A DNA stretch of 64,000 nt from Enterococcaceae bacterium OF42-14pH9A. GTDB taxonomy: Bacteria; Bacillota; Bacilli; Lactobacillales; Enterococcaceae. Where the stretch lies: positions 124,001 through 188,000 of the forward strand of contig JAQEYU010000001.1 of the NCBI GenBank assembly GCA_027692465.1. The letters are read 5' to 3'. Shown here one piece after another: positions 25,111-34,846 of the stretch; the stretch's first letter is position 1; each line of letters begins with the position of its first letter. The notes under the pieces were generated by a model. That model ran no database searches. It was not told the origin of the DNA and worked only from the letters and a program-made list of their open reading frames with translations. Made by a program: the position numbers and the translations under genes.

Positions 25111-27154
25111 GATCTCTTGGCGCAGTTTTTTGCGCCAGTATCGGGATTACAGTATCTATTTCATCTGCATGATGCTGGCGGTGATGATCTATTACTCATT
25201 CGGAGCCATGACCAATGACCAACCGTTGGTGCAACGGGCTCAGCCGGATATCCAGATCTCCTATGTCCTGAGTTTGGGAAATCTCTTTATGCTGATAATT
25301 CTGGCCGGCTTTATGTTGAGTGCCAACCGCTTTTTCGTCGTAAAACGCTATCGTGAGATCGGTTTGTACCAGTTGTTCGGGCTGCGGAAAAGTCGGATCA
25401 TTCTTCAATTTGTTATGGAAAATTTCATTATGAATATCCTGGCCTTTATTTCCGGGATCGTGATGGGGATCATCTTTTCAAAATTTTTCTCGATGATCCT
25501 GATCAAGGCGATGGATTTGGAGCTGGCCAGTCACTTTTTTATCTCGCTGCCTTCCATCTATGCGACGATGATCGTTTTTTTCTGGATCTATTTGGTAATC
25601 GCTGGTCAAAACGTTTGGCTGATCTATCGGCATCAGCTGATTGATCTGTTTGAAGCCAAGTCCCAGAAAACGATTCGGAAAATGCCCGCTACGGTCTGGA
25701 CCGGGATTTTTGGCACTACGGGGCTGATTTTTTTAGTCGGCGGTTATTGGTTGTCTTTTTTCAGCCGGGATTACATGATCCGTTATATTTCCGCCACCGA
25801 CAAATACGGGATCGTTTTCTGGCTGCCGCTTCTGGTATTAATCCTCTGTATAGTGGGGACCTATCTTTTTTACCGCTTCAGTTTGAAGGCATTGTTCGAG
25901 GGGCTGCGTCGGTTACGGCGCCGTTCCTATCAAAAACTGCGCTTTTACGCATACGGCAATGGTCGTTTTCAGATGTTGAACAATTGGCGCTCGCTGGCTT
26001 TTGCAACTTTGGCAACAGCTGCGGCGATCACGGTAATCGCCGGTGCTATCTCGGTAATCAGCATTCGTTCCCAGATCCTGTTCAACAGCAACCCCACCGA
26101 TTTTCAGATTCGGGGAGAAGATACCGGAAAGTTGGCCCGGGCGATCACAGAAACAGGCGGGAAAGTCGAGGATCAGACTCTGCTGAATTTCAAGGTGACA
26201 GTGGCCCACACTACCCGCCGCTTTCTTCACAATGATGAAAGCCAACAGGAACAGTTGTATGATCTTTTGACTGAAGATGAATATGCCGCATTTTCCCGAC
26301 AACATCCCGCGCTGCCAAAGATCCAGCTGAAAAATGATCAAGAAGCAGTCTTGTTCGATTATGAATACAACATATTTCGTAACCTGACCACAGTAGACCG
26401 CAAGTTTCTGCTGCCAAACGGTCAAAGCGTGCAGGTCACCCGGATTCATCCGGATTATCTGGGGGATGCCGAACTGCGCTACGGCGGCGGTGTGCTGGTG
26501 GTGAAGCGCTCCGTCTATCAAAAGGCCAGCGGTTTGACGTATCCGATTGCGATGGTTGACGCCAAAATGCCGAAGAACCGTACCTGGTCTCAAAAGTTGG
26601 GAGAAAGCCTGACCACCGGCTGGGGAGATGAGATCCGATACAAATACCAATACCTGGGCGGGCATTTGACGGCTGAATTTGTCAAGGGGGCAGTCGCGAA
26701 TCCGGCTGATGATCCCGATACTTTGAGTTACAACCGACTGAATTTTACCAGCCGCTATCGGGAGCTGAGGCGCTTTCGCAGAGAATCAGGAATCTTTGTA
26801 TATGTTGCAATCTTTGTGGGGATGACGGTCTCGGTTACCACCGCCGGTATCATGATGCTGCGGCAGTTTTCTCAGATGGGTAATGAGCGGCAGAACTTTT
26901 TGCTGCTGAAAAAACTGGGAATCTCTCGTGGTGCAATCCGCGGTCTGATCTATCGGCAGCTGGCGTGGGTCTTTTGGCCGCCGGTGATTCTGATCACCGG
27001 TCACTCCTGTTTTGCGATCCATCTGTGGGCGCAGTTCATCCATAGTGATGCCTATTGGCTGGCCTATCTATTCTGCCTGGTCATGGCGCTGTTGTATGTG
27101 ATTGCCTACCTGATCACTGCCCACTTTTATGTCCGATCGGTAGAAAGTCAATAG
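25100..27154 (+). CDS. Bce-type ABC transporter permease (FtsX family)
   Basis: 684 residues with about ten membrane helices: one pair-plus set at the N terminus (SIYFICMMLAVMIYYSFGAM; LGNLFMLIILAGFML), a central group, a roughly 200-residue extracellular domain (about residues 335-545) and a C-terminal group, as in BceB/VraE. KRYREIGLYQLFGLRKSRI is the FtsX-type coupling motif. No two-component system (bceRS) is next to it, so sensing must come from elsewhere in the genome. Confidence 0.9.
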   Translation: MLTKISWRSFLRQYRDYSIYFICMMLAVMIYYSFGAMTNDQPLVQRAQPDIQISYVLSLGNLFMLIILAGFMLSANRFFVVKRYREIGLYQLFGLRKSRIILQFVMENFIMNILAFISGIVMGIIFSKFFSMILIKAMDLELASHFFISLPSIYATMIVFFWIYLVIAGQNVWLIYRHQLIDLFEAKSQKTIRKMPATVWTGIFGTTGLIFLVGGYWLSFFSRDYMIRYISATDKYGIVFWLPLLVLILCIVGTYLFYRFSLKALFEGLRRLRRRSYQKLRFYAYGNGRFQMLNNWRSLAFATLATAAAITVIAGAISVISIRSQILFNSNPTDFQIRGEDTGKLARAITETGGKVEDQTLLNFKVTVAHTTRRFLHNDESQQEQLYDLLTEDEYAAFSRQHPALPKIQLKNDQEAVLFDYEYNIFRNLTTVDRKFLLPNGQSVQVTRIHPDYLGDAELRYGGGVLVVKRSVYQKASGLTYPIAMVDAKMPKNRTWSQKLGESLTTGWGDEIRYKYQYLGGHLTAEFVKGAVANPADDPDTLSYNRLNFTSRYRELRRFRRESGIFVYVAIFVGMTVSVTTAGIMMLRQFSQMGNERQNFLLLKKLGISRGAIRGLIYRQLAWVFWPPVILITGHSCFAIHLWAQFIHSDAYWLAYLFCLVMALLYVIAYLITAHFYVRSVESQ

Positions 27155-27300
27155 GGTGCATCAAAAAAGTCGGTGGGATTTTGATTTTTGCAGACCTGTC
27201 GGAATCAAGAAGCTTATGCGCTGCTAAAACTGCGCATGTACGATGCAGCTTGCGATGAGAAGAACCGCAATAGCTGCCACTCAGAATAAAGCAAGCTGCT

Positions 27301-27346
27301 AAAAAGCGTTGAGAAGCCTGGTTTACCGGTCTTCTCAACGCTTTTT
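27301..27346. terminator. strong bidirectional terminator
   Basis: AAAAAGCGTTGAGAAG (27301-27316) pairs perfectly with CTTCTCAACGCTTTTT (27331-27346); AGCAAGC / GCTTGCT extends it. Closes the ABC exporter unit. Confidence 0.85.
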
Positions 27347-27820
27347 TGCTTGCTGCCTTGGGTCCTTTCTGCGCTATTTTGGGTGCAAGGTTGCATCTGC
27401 AATTTCGAGTCCGGCAGGCTCATCAAGCAGCCGGCTGGCGGGAGCGTTTTCGGTTGTATTCGGATCACCGACCATTCTTTGCGACTCTTAAGAAAAAATC
27501 AGGAAACGGCCGCACCTTTTTGCGATGTGACGAAACTGTTAGCGAGAAAGCGCTTGTTGATAGGGGTAATCGCTGTTCATTTTCAAAAAGAGACACTAGA
27601 ATGGGAAAGAATCAGAAATCGGTACAGTTGGCGAAAGTTTTTGCTGCGCACTACATGAAGGATCTGATCTGTCGATGGTGCACCGGTAGAGCTTCTCAAA
27701 GAGCTGTTTTCCAAAAAATCAGGAAGCGGCAGCTCAGCGTTTGCGAGCCTGTCTACAAGAAATGGACCGGCCGTCTTCTGATCAAGCGGATTTCCATAAC
27801 AAAAAACAGGAGGAGAAGAC
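27347..27820. other. gene-free stretch upstream of dltX
   Basis: 474 bases without a convincing gene. Two segments share AAAAAATCAGGAA plus CGGC and TTTGCGA (27493-27524 and 27715-27750), a weak direct repeat. It should hold the dlt promoter, but I see no clear -35/-10 pair. Confidence 0.5.
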
Positions 27821-27970
27821 ATGCGACAATGGTTGAATAAGCCCAAGACGCTTTATTGGCTGTCTTTTATCGGCAAGACGCTGTTTTATTTTGCAGTGAT
27901 CCTCATATTGATCTATCTGTATCACTACCGCAATATCCAAGGCGGCAATTTTATCTATAATGAGTTTTAG
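27821..27970 (+). CDS. dltX: teichoic acid D-Ala incorporation protein DltX
   Basis: 49 residues: MRQWLNKPKTLYWLSFIGKT, one membrane helix, and the C-terminal FIYNEF motif that carries D-Ala to DltD in current models. AGGAGGAGAAGAC precedes the ATG. First gene of the dlt operon, 15 bases before dltA; easily missed because of its size. Confidence 0.95.
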   Translation: MRQWLNKPKTLYWLSFIGKTLFYFAVILILIYLYHYRNIQGGNFIYNEF

Positions 27971-27985
27971 AAAGCAGGTGACAAG

Positions 27986-29509
27986 ATGTCTGTGACCAAT
28001 ATCATTCAAGCAGTCGACAGTTGGCGGGAAAAGACGCCGAATGCGCTTTGTTATCAAGACGGCGAAGTAGGCTATACTTATCGCCAGTTGGGGGATTTCT
28101 CGGAAAGACTGGCTGTTTATTTTGAGGAAGTGCTGGCTCCCAGCGTGCCAATCATGGTCTATGGCGATCTGGAATTTGAAATGCCGGCTGTGTTTTTAGC
28201 GGCTATGCGATCCGGCCACGGCTACATCCCGATTGAGGCTGATACCCCTAAAGAGCGGATCCAGTTGATTTTGGAGGTGGCCAAACCAGCGCTGATTATT
28301 GCGGTGGAGGAGTGGCCGGCTATCGCAGCTGCAGTACCGGTCGTGTCGGCAGCGCAGTTGCAGGAAGTTTTTACAGCTCCCGTCAGTGAGGCGGCAGTTG
28401 CCCGCCTGGTTCCGCTGCAGCCCAAAGAGACCTGTTATATCATTTTTACATCCGGGACTACCGGTGTACCCAAAGGTGTGCAGATCAGCCATGAGAATCT
28501 GGTATCTTTTGTCAATTGGGAGCTGCAGGATTTTCCTATTGAAAACGGAATGCGTTTCATGTGTCAGGCACCTTTCTCCTTTGATCTGTCAGTGATGGAT
28601 CTGTATCCGGCTCTGTGTTCCGGCGGCACCTTGGTACCCATGAAAAAAGCGGTCATTGAAAACTTCAAAGAGCTTTTTATCCGTCTGCCGGAAATGCAGC
28701 TGGATGTCTGGGTATCGACCCCTTCATTCATGGACATCTGTTTGATGGAGCGGACTTTTGATGCAAAACGAGTGCCTACCCTCAAACTCTTTATGTTCTG
28801 CGGCGAAGAGTTGACCAAACAAACTGCTAAAACTTTGTTGGAACGCTTTCCTCAGGCACAGATCTTCAATACCTACGGCCCGACAGAGACGACGGTTGCC
28901 ATTTCAGGTGTCCAAGTGACACCGGGGCTGCTGGCGGCTAACGACCGGTTGCCGATCGGCTATGTCAAAGAGGATACTCGGGTCGTGATTATGGAGGATA
29001 ATCAGCTGCTGCCACAAGGGGAAGTCGGTGAGATCGTGATTGCCGGTCCCAGTGTTTCTAAAGGCTACATGAATAATCCGGAAAAAACGGCTGCGGCCTT
29101 CTTTCTGCTTGACGGACAGCCGGCTTACCGTACCGGGGATGCCGGTCGCATCGCACCTGACGGCCTGTTGCTGTATGATGGGCGGATTGATTTTCAGGTC
29201 AAGCTTCACGGCTTCCGGATTGAGTTGGAGGATATCGACCATCATTTAAATGAGATTCCCTACGTTCGGCAGGCAACCGTAGTGCCCAAGTACAAAGACC
29301 ATAAAGTTCAACAACTGGTGGCGTTTATCGTCAAAGAAGCGGATCCTTTTGACAAGGAGTTCCAACTGACCAAAGCAATCAAAGAAGAATTGGCGGGGCG
29401 GGTGATGCCTTACATGATTCCACAGCGGTTTGTCTATGTGGCGCAGCTGCCACGGACGGCTAACGGTAAGATTGACCGCAAAGGCCTGATTAATGAGGTG
29501 AACAGCTGA
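27986..29509 (+). CDS. dltA: D-alanine-poly(phosphoribitol/glycerol) ligase
   Basis: 507-residue adenylation enzyme that activates D-Ala and loads it on DltC. P-loop FTSGTTGVPKG, TYGPTETT, YRTGD and the catalytic Lys in TANGKIDRKG are present. GCAGGTGACAAG precedes the ATG. Overlaps dltB by one base. Confidence 0.97.
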   Translation: MSVTNIIQAVDSWREKTPNALCYQDGEVGYTYRQLGDFSERLAVYFEEVLAPSVPIMVYGDLEFEMPAVFLAAMRSGHGYIPIEADTPKERIQLILEVAKPALIIAVEEWPAIAAAVPVVSAAQLQEVFTAPVSEAAVARLVPLQPKETCYIIFTSGTTGVPKGVQISHENLVSFVNWELQDFPIENGMRFMCQAPFSFDLSVMDLYPALCSGGTLVPMKKAVIENFKELFIRLPEMQLDVWVSTPSFMDICLMERTFDAKRVPTLKLFMFCGEELTKQTAKTLLERFPQAQIFNTYGPTETTVAISGVQVTPGLLAANDRLPIGYVKEDTRVVIMEDNQLLPQGEVGEIVIAGPSVSKGYMNNPEKTAAAFFLLDGQPAYRTGDAGRIAPDGLLLYDGRIDFQVKLHGFRIELEDIDHHLNEIPYVRQATVVPKYKDHKVQQLVAFIVKEADPFDKEFQLTKAIKEELAGRVMPYMIPQRFVYVAQLPRTANGKIDRKGLINEVNS

Positions 29510-30714
29510 TGGTATTTCCTCATATGATCCCTTATGCCGATCCGACTTATTTTGTGATTCTGGCAATTGCGCTGCTTCCGATGATTGTCGCTTTGTTATG
29601 GAAGGGCAGACGGCTGAACGGTTACCAAGTCTTGTTGACGCTGTTCTTTTTGTATATGAGCTTTGGCGGCAAAGACTGGCACCAGGGAGCAGCGCTGCTC
29701 GTGTATGTTGTGTTCCAGACGCTGTTGGTATGGGGATATTTTTGTTATCGGCAAGAAAAAAACAACAGTAAAGTGTTCTATCTGGCGGTTTTTATGGCAA
29801 TCCTGCCCTTGACTGCCACTAAGCTGACCCCTTTCTTTGCAGACGGCGCTGCCTCGATCCTGGGCTTTTTGGGAATCAGTTATCTGACCTTCAAATCAGT
29901 CCAGATGATCATGGAAATCCGCGACGGTATGATCAAAGAGTACCATCCGTTTCGCTACATTCAGTTTCTGTTGTTCTTTCCGACGATTTCATCCGGACCG
30001 ATCGATCGCTATCGTCGGTTTGAAAAGGACCTGCTGGAAGCACCGGCACCGGAAAAATATGCCGAACTTCTGGAAAAGGGAGTCCACAATATCTTTTTGG
30101 GTTTTTTGTACAAATTCATCATCGGCTATTACTTTGGAGCAGTCATGCTGCCGGTAGTTTCCCGGGAATCATTGAGTCATGGCGGCCTGTCCTGGGCACT
30201 GGTGGGGTACATGTATGTTTACAGCATGTATCTGTTCTTTGATTTTGCCGGTTACAGTCTGTTTGCAGTCGGTACCAGTAACCTGATGGGCTTTGAGACG
30301 CCGCCAAACTTCAACAAACCCTTCTTGTCTTGGAACATCAAGGAGTTCTGGAATCGTTGGCATATGACGCTGTCCTTTTGGTTTCGTGATTACATTTACA
30401 TGCGCCTGATGTTCACGCTGATCAAAAAGAAGACGTTTAAAAGCCGTGTGGTGACCTCGAATGTCGGCTACTTTGCCTTGTTTATGATTATGGGCGTCTG
30501 GCATGGACTTACCTGGTATTACCTGCTGTACGGCTTTTATCACGCTGCCTTAATCTGTCTGACAGATGTCTGGCTGCGCTTCAAGAAAAAACACAAAGGC
30601 CTGCCTTCAAATCGGCTGACCCACTGGCTGTCGGTCTTTCTCACCTTCCAAGCCGTTTGTTTCAGTTTTCTGATTTTTTCCGGCTTTTTGGATCAGTTGT
30701 TTTTCCGCCGTTAA
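29509..30714 (+). CDS. dltB: D-alanyl transfer protein DltB (MBOAT)
   Basis: 401-residue membrane O-acyltransferase with about 11 hydrophobic segments; the catalytic histidine is in MGVWHGLTWYYLLYG and the second family motif in FWNRWHMTLSFWFRDYIY. Channels D-Ala from DltC across the membrane. Its start TGATG overlaps the dltA stop. Confidence 0.97.
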   Translation: MVFPHMIPYADPTYFVILAIALLPMIVALLWKGRRLNGYQVLLTLFFLYMSFGGKDWHQGAALLVYVVFQTLLVWGYFCYRQEKNNSKVFYLAVFMAILPLTATKLTPFFADGAASILGFLGISYLTFKSVQMIMEIRDGMIKEYHPFRYIQFLLFFPTISSGPIDRYRRFEKDLLEAPAPEKYAELLEKGVHNIFLGFLYKFIIGYYFGAVMLPVVSRESLSHGGLSWALVGYMYVYSMYLFFDFAGYSLFAVGTSNLMGFETPPNFNKPFLSWNIKEFWNRWHMTLSFWFRDYIYMRLMFTLIKKKTFKSRVVTSNVGYFALFMIMGVWHGLTWYYLLYGFYHAALICLTDVWLRFKKKHKGLPSNRLTHWLSVFLTFQAVCFSFLIFSGFLDQLFFRR

Positions 30715-30796
30715 CGCAGGGAAAGGCCTCTCGGTACCGCAACTGTTTGCGAATCTTAGCAGATACATTCAATTTAAATAAAAAGGAGTAATCATC

Positions 30797-31030
30797 ATGG
30801 AAGAGACAATTTTTGCTATTTTGGAAGAGATCACCGGAACAGACGAGGTACGGGAAAATCCCGATGTCAATCTGTTTGAAGAAGGACTGATGGATTCGAT
30901 GGCAACGGTCCAGCTGCTGGTAGAAATCGACGGTCAGCTGGACGTTCAGGTTCCGGTTTCCGAATTTGATCGGACGCTTTGGGATACGCCCAACAAGATC
31001 ATCGAACAAGTCAAGAAATTGCAGGCTTAA
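30797..31030 (+). CDS. dltC: D-alanyl carrier protein
   Basis: 77-residue acyl carrier. The phosphopantetheine serine is in [22 protein letters not shown] precedes the ATG; 82 bases separate it from dltB. Confidence 0.97.
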   Translation: MEETIFAILEEITGTDEVRENPDVNLFEEGLMDSMATVQLLVEIDGQLDVQVPVSEFDRTLWDTPNKIIEQVKKLQA

Positions 31031-31032
31031 TC

Positions 31033-32316
31033 ATGAAGAAGAAGCTGTTGTCGATTTTCGGCCCGCTGGTTACCGCCGGACTGCTGCTGGCGGCGTTGTT
31101 CTTTTCGCCCTTCAAGATCGATGCCGGTAATCCGGCCTTATGGGCGGAAGCTGCCAGCTCTATGTCGGGAAATGTCCTGCGGGGCAACTCTATCAAAAAT
31201 AACGCTGTTCGCTCCGGCAAGTACGTTCCTTTTTTCGGATCTTCGGAACTGAGCCGCATCAGTCCGTTTCATCCGTCTGTTCTGGCACAAAAGTATAAAA
31301 GAGATTACACTCCCTTTCTTCTGGGGGCTCCCGGGACCCAGTCGCTGACCCAGTACATGATGATGCAGTCGCTGGGAAGTGACCTGGCCCACAAGAAAGT
31401 TGTCTTCGTCGTTTCGCCGCAATGGTTCATTAAAGGCGGGGTAACGCGGGCTTATTTCGATGCTTATTTTTCCGAACTGCAAACGTATATCTGGGCTTCG
31501 GGGATTAAAAAGGTGACCGAGGAAGATCGCTACCTGGCTCAGCGGCTTCTGGCTTATGACAAAGTGCATCACGATGCCGATCTGGAGACCATGCTGGCAG
31601 TGATTGCAAAAGGGGAGGCGCCGTCTTCTGGTCAGCAGGATCTGGCTAAGCTGCATATTAATCTACTGAACAGAGAAGATGAGCTCTTCAGTGAGATCGG
31701 TCTGGTCTCCAAGCAAAAGAGTATCGATAAAGCGGCAGCGCAACTGCCCAAGGATTATGATCCTCTGTCTTTGGATGAGTTGGCCAGTCAGATCGGTGCA
31801 GCAAAAACCGGAAACAATTCGTTCGGGATTTCCGACACCTTTTACGACAAACGTCTGAAACATCGGTTGCCGAAGCTGAAGGATTCCCAAAGCCGGCTGG
31901 ATTATCGTTTTTCAGAAGAGTTTGCGGATTTCCAACTGGTTTTGAGTCAGTTGGCCGAAGTCGACGCTGACGTGTTGTTCATCATTCCGCCGGTGAATGA
32001 AAAGTGGTCGGATTTTACCGGACTTTCACAGGAAATGCTGCAACAATTCGCTAAAAAGATCAAGTTCCAGATGCAGGCGCAGGGATTTCATAATATTGCC
32101 GACTTTACCGATCGAGCGGCTGAGCCTTATTTCATGGAAGACACGATCCACTTGGGCTGGCGGGGCTGGTTGGCAGCCGACCATGCAATCGCACCGTTTT
32201 TGGACCAGGGAATCACTAAGAAAGAGACCTATCACCTGCAAGATTATTTCTTCACAAAAGAATGGCAGGAACGCTCCCCGGAAGAACTTCCTCACACCGG
32301 AGACACAATCCATTGA
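31033..32316 (+). CDS. dltD: D-alanyl-lipoteichoic acid biosynthesis protein DltD
   Basis: 427 residues from the ATG at 31033. One N-terminal membrane anchor (LSIFGPLVTAGLLLAALFF), then an extracellular SGNH-like domain with the nucleophile in FFGSSELSR and the Asp/His pair in EDTIHLGWRGW. Starts 2 bases after dltC with no clear ribosome site, so translation is probably coupled. Confidence 0.96.
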   Translation: MKKKLLSIFGPLVTAGLLLAALFFSPFKIDAGNPALWAEAASSMSGNVLRGNSIKNNAVRSGKYVPFFGSSELSRISPFHPSVLAQKYKRDYTPFLLGAPGTQSLTQYMMMQSLGSDLAHKKVVFVVSPQWFIKGGVTRAYFDAYFSELQTYIWASGIKKVTEEDRYLAQRLLAYDKVHHDADLETMLAVIAKGEAPSSGQQDLAKLHINLLNREDELFSEIGLVSKQKSIDKAAAQLPKDYDPLSLDELASQIGAAKTGNNSFGISDTFYDKRLKHRLPKLKDSQSRLDYRFSEEFADFQLVLSQLAEVDADVLFIIPPVNEKWSDFTGLSQEMLQQFAKKIKFQMQAQGFHNIADFTDRAAEPYFMEDTIHLGWRGWLAADHAIAPFLDQGITKKETYHLQDYFFTKEWQERSPEELPHTGDTIH

Positions 32317-32318
32317 CC

Positions 32319-32371
32319 AAAACTCTTTTTGCTGTCCACGGCTAAACAGTCGGCAGCAAAAAGAGTTTTTT
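32319..32371 (+). terminator. terminator of the dlt operon
   Basis: AAAACTCTTTTTGCTG / CAGCAAAAAGAGTTTT, 16-bp stem, followed by TT. Begins right after the dltD stop. Confidence 0.85.
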
Positions 32372-32728
32372 CTAATTGTGAAGAGCGCCTGAAAACAATG
32401 CGGTCCCGGTTAATCGGGTATTTTCAGAAGCGCGGGAAACGTCAGCTGCCGACTCGGCTCACGAAGCGAAGAAGCTGAAAATAACGAAACGGTTTTTTTC
32501 GAAAACTGCCTGCTGCGTGTTATAATAGCTTTTGATCAAAAGATCGAGCGTCTGCAGAGGTCTTGCTTGAAAGGCAGGAGTGCCGTGAAAAATGAAAAAG
32601 ATGCCAAACGCCGTCAGTTGAACTGTTGCTGTCCAGAGCAGCAACAATTTCAGCCTTTTATGGCAGCAGGGGTCCTTCTTTTTTCAACGGGCAGCCGTTC
32701 AGTATATTTTTAAAGGAGCAGATAAACA
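32372..32728 (+). promoter_or_regulatory. gene-free stretch with promoter and long pepA leader
   Basis: TGT-TATAAT at 32518-32526 is an extended -10. The leader of about 195 bases before pepA contains a 9-codon ORF MKKMPNAVS (around 32592) and a GTTGCTG / CAGCAAC hairpin at 32625-32645. Upstream, near 32384, GCGC..TGAAAAC pairs with TTTTCA..GCGC. No known riboswitch core or T-box sequence is recognisable. Confidence 0.45.
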
Positions 32729-33814
32729 ATGCTTGAACAAAAAGATGAACAACTCTTGATCGATCTGACCAGTGCCAGAGGGGTCCCCGGAAACGAAGAA
32801 GAAGTACGGGAGATCTTTAAAGCCTACGCCAAACCGTTTGCCGAAGATATTTTCTTCGACGGTCTGGGCAGCGTGATCGCCAAACACGTAGGTGCCGGTG
32901 GCGGGCCGAAGATTTTTATTTCCGGTCACATGGATGAAGTCGGCTTCATGGTCACCAAGATCACTGAAAAAGGCTTTATCGAATTTCAAACACTCGGCGG
33001 CTGGTGGGGCCAGGTCATGTTGGCACAACAAGTGGAGATCAAAACACAAGACGGCAAGCTGATCCATGGTGTCATCGGTTCAAAACCGCCCCATGTCTTG
33101 ACTCCGGAAGTCCGCAACAAGCCTTACGATATCAAAGACATGTTCATCGATATCGGCGCTTCTTCAGCGGATGAAGCAAAAGGCTGGGGCATTCGTCCCG
33201 GGGATATGATCACCCCTTACATCCAATACCAACGCTTAAATGACAGCAAGTTTCTGCTGGCCAAAGCCTGGGATAACCGTGTAGGTACCGCCGTTTCTCT
33301 GCGGGTCTTGGAAAATCTGGCCAACGAAGGCCATCCTAACTGCCTGTTTGCCGGCAGTGACGTGATGGAAGAAGTTGGTTTGCGGGGAGCACGTACCAGT
33401 ACCCACTTGGTGAATCCGGATATCGCGATTGCATTGGATACCGGGACAGCCGGAGACACACCGGGGATGAGCCCGAAAGAAGCCGATTCTGTTTTAGGGG
33501 AAGGACCGCAGATCTTGATTTTCGATGCTTCGATGGTTCCTCACAAAAAGCTGTTGAATTTTGTGATCAGTGTGGCTGAAGAATTGGAGATCCCGTTCCA
33601 GTATACTGTGATTGCCGGTGGCGGAACCGATGCCGGTCAAATGCACCTGACCCGTGACGGCGTGCCTTCTATTGCAATTACGGTGCCGGTTCGTTATCTG
33701 CACTCCCATACTTCTGTAATCCACGAAGACGATTACCTGAACACGGTAAAACTGGTGACAGAAGTCGTTCGTCGTTTGGACGATCAAAAAGTAGAAGAAT
33801 TGCGCAGCTACTGA
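32729..33814 (+). CDS. pepA: glutamyl aminopeptidase (M42 family)
   Basis: 361-residue cobalt/zinc aminopeptidase releasing N-terminal Glu/Asp and other residues from peptides. Metal ligands in GHMDEVGFM, WDNRVG, EEVGLRGA and HSHTSVIH; GGGTDAGQMHL near the end. TAAAGGAGCAG precedes the ATG. Single-gene unit with its own terminator. Confidence 0.95.
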   Translation: MLEQKDEQLLIDLTSARGVPGNEEEVREIFKAYAKPFAEDIFFDGLGSVIAKHVGAGGGPKIFISGHMDEVGFMVTKITEKGFIEFQTLGGWWGQVMLAQQVEIKTQDGKLIHGVIGSKPPHVLTPEVRNKPYDIKDMFIDIGASSADEAKGWGIRPGDMITPYIQYQRLNDSKFLLAKAWDNRVGTAVSLRVLENLANEGHPNCLFAGSDVMEEVGLRGARTSTHLVNPDIAIALDTGTAGDTPGMSPKEADSVLGEGPQILIFDASMVPHKKLLNFVISVAEELEIPFQYTVIAGGGTDAGQMHLTRDGVPSIAITVPVRYLHSHTSVIHEDDYLNTVKLVTEVVRRLDDQKVEELRSY

Positions 33815-33830
33815 TTTTAACAGTGTTTTT

Positions 33831-33858
33831 AGACCGAGCAGATCTGCTCGGTCTTTTT
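33831..33858 (+). terminator. terminator after pepA
   Basis: AGACCGAGCA / TGCTCGGTCT with a GATC tetraloop, followed by TTTTTG. Confidence 0.9.
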
Positions 33859-34014
33859 GTGGGAGGCAATCGTTTCGGTTGGACGAACAGACAGCTTCAA
33901 TGATACAGTGGATAGGGAATAAAACAGAGCTGTCTGCCAAATGCAGCGGCTGTTTTGGAGCGAATTTAGACACACTCTGGTCACGAAAAAACAACAACAG
34001 GAAGGTGCGAGCAT

Positions 34015-34755
34015 ATGAAATTAACAGTCTTGGGATGTCTCGGAGCATATCCTTATAACGGAGCAGGAACGACCGGCTACCTGTTGCAGTCGGAGGGCTT
34101 TAATTTACTGGTGGACTGCGGCAGCACGACGCTGGTCAGACTGGAAGAAATTTTGGATCCGTTGGCGTTGGATGCAGCTATCATCAGCCATTACCATCAC
34201 GATCACATTGCCGATCTGGGTGTACTGCAATATTATTGGCAGCTGCATCCGGAGCGTGATCCGCAAAAGATCCTACCGCTATATGGACATACGTTGGACA
34301 CTGTCCATTTTGAAGAGCTGAGTCTGGACAAGGTCACGGAAGGCCGTCCTTATTTCGAGGCGAAACAGTTGGAATTGGGTCCGTTTTCTGTTACATTTAT
34401 GAGGACGATACATCCGGTTGTTTGCTATGCAATGCGGTTTGTTGAGAATAGTACAGGTAAAATATTTGTGTTCACCGGCGACTCCGGTTATCTGGCAGAC
34501 TTTAAGGAGTTTGCCGCAGACGCCGACCTGTTTTTGGCGGATACCTACCTGTTTGCCGGCAATGAACGGCACAAAGCTCATTTCACCAGCAAAGAAGCCG
34601 GCGAACTTGCCAAAGAGGCGCGAGTGAAACGCCTGGTCCTGACCCACCTGCCTCAGTTCGGAGATTTGAAGCAGCTGCAACAGGAGGCGGCCGACGCTTG
34701 CGAAAACTCGGCTATTGTAGAATTGGCAGAAGTCAAAAAGGTTTTTGAGATCTGA
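34015..34755 (+). CDS. metallo-beta-lactamase fold hydrolase (YhfI-like)
   Basis: 246 residues. HYHHDHIAD is the metal-binding HxHxDH; further ligands are His in RTIHPV, Asp in FTGDSGY and His in LTHLPQF. Resembles B. subtilis YhfI and tRNase-Z-like phosphodiesterases but lacks the exosite arm. Substrate unknown. Directly upstream of lplA, as yhfI is next to lplJ in Bacillus. Confidence 0.88.
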   Translation: MKLTVLGCLGAYPYNGAGTTGYLLQSEGFNLLVDCGSTTLVRLEEILDPLALDAAIISHYHHDHIADLGVLQYYWQLHPERDPQKILPLYGHTLDTVHFEELSLDKVTEGRPYFEAKQLELGPFSVTFMRTIHPVVCYAMRFVENSTGKIFVFTGDSGYLADFKEFAADADLFLADTYLFAGNERHKAHFTSKEAGELAKEARVKRLVLTHLPQFGDLKQLQQEAADACENSAIVELAEVKKVFEI

Positions 34756-34846
34756 AGCTTCTGCAGCTTTGGCAAGCAGTGATTCGATGGCAGTATCGAA
34801 GCTTTCGGCAGGTAGTCGTCAAAAAGCAAAAGAGGAGACGATCTGA

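Noticed and set aside
27394..27840. Overlapping plus-strand ORFs of up to 164 codons upstream of dltX
   Set aside because: No ribosome sites, basic low-complexity translations, different frames open at once and end inside dltX; better explained as non-coding sequence.
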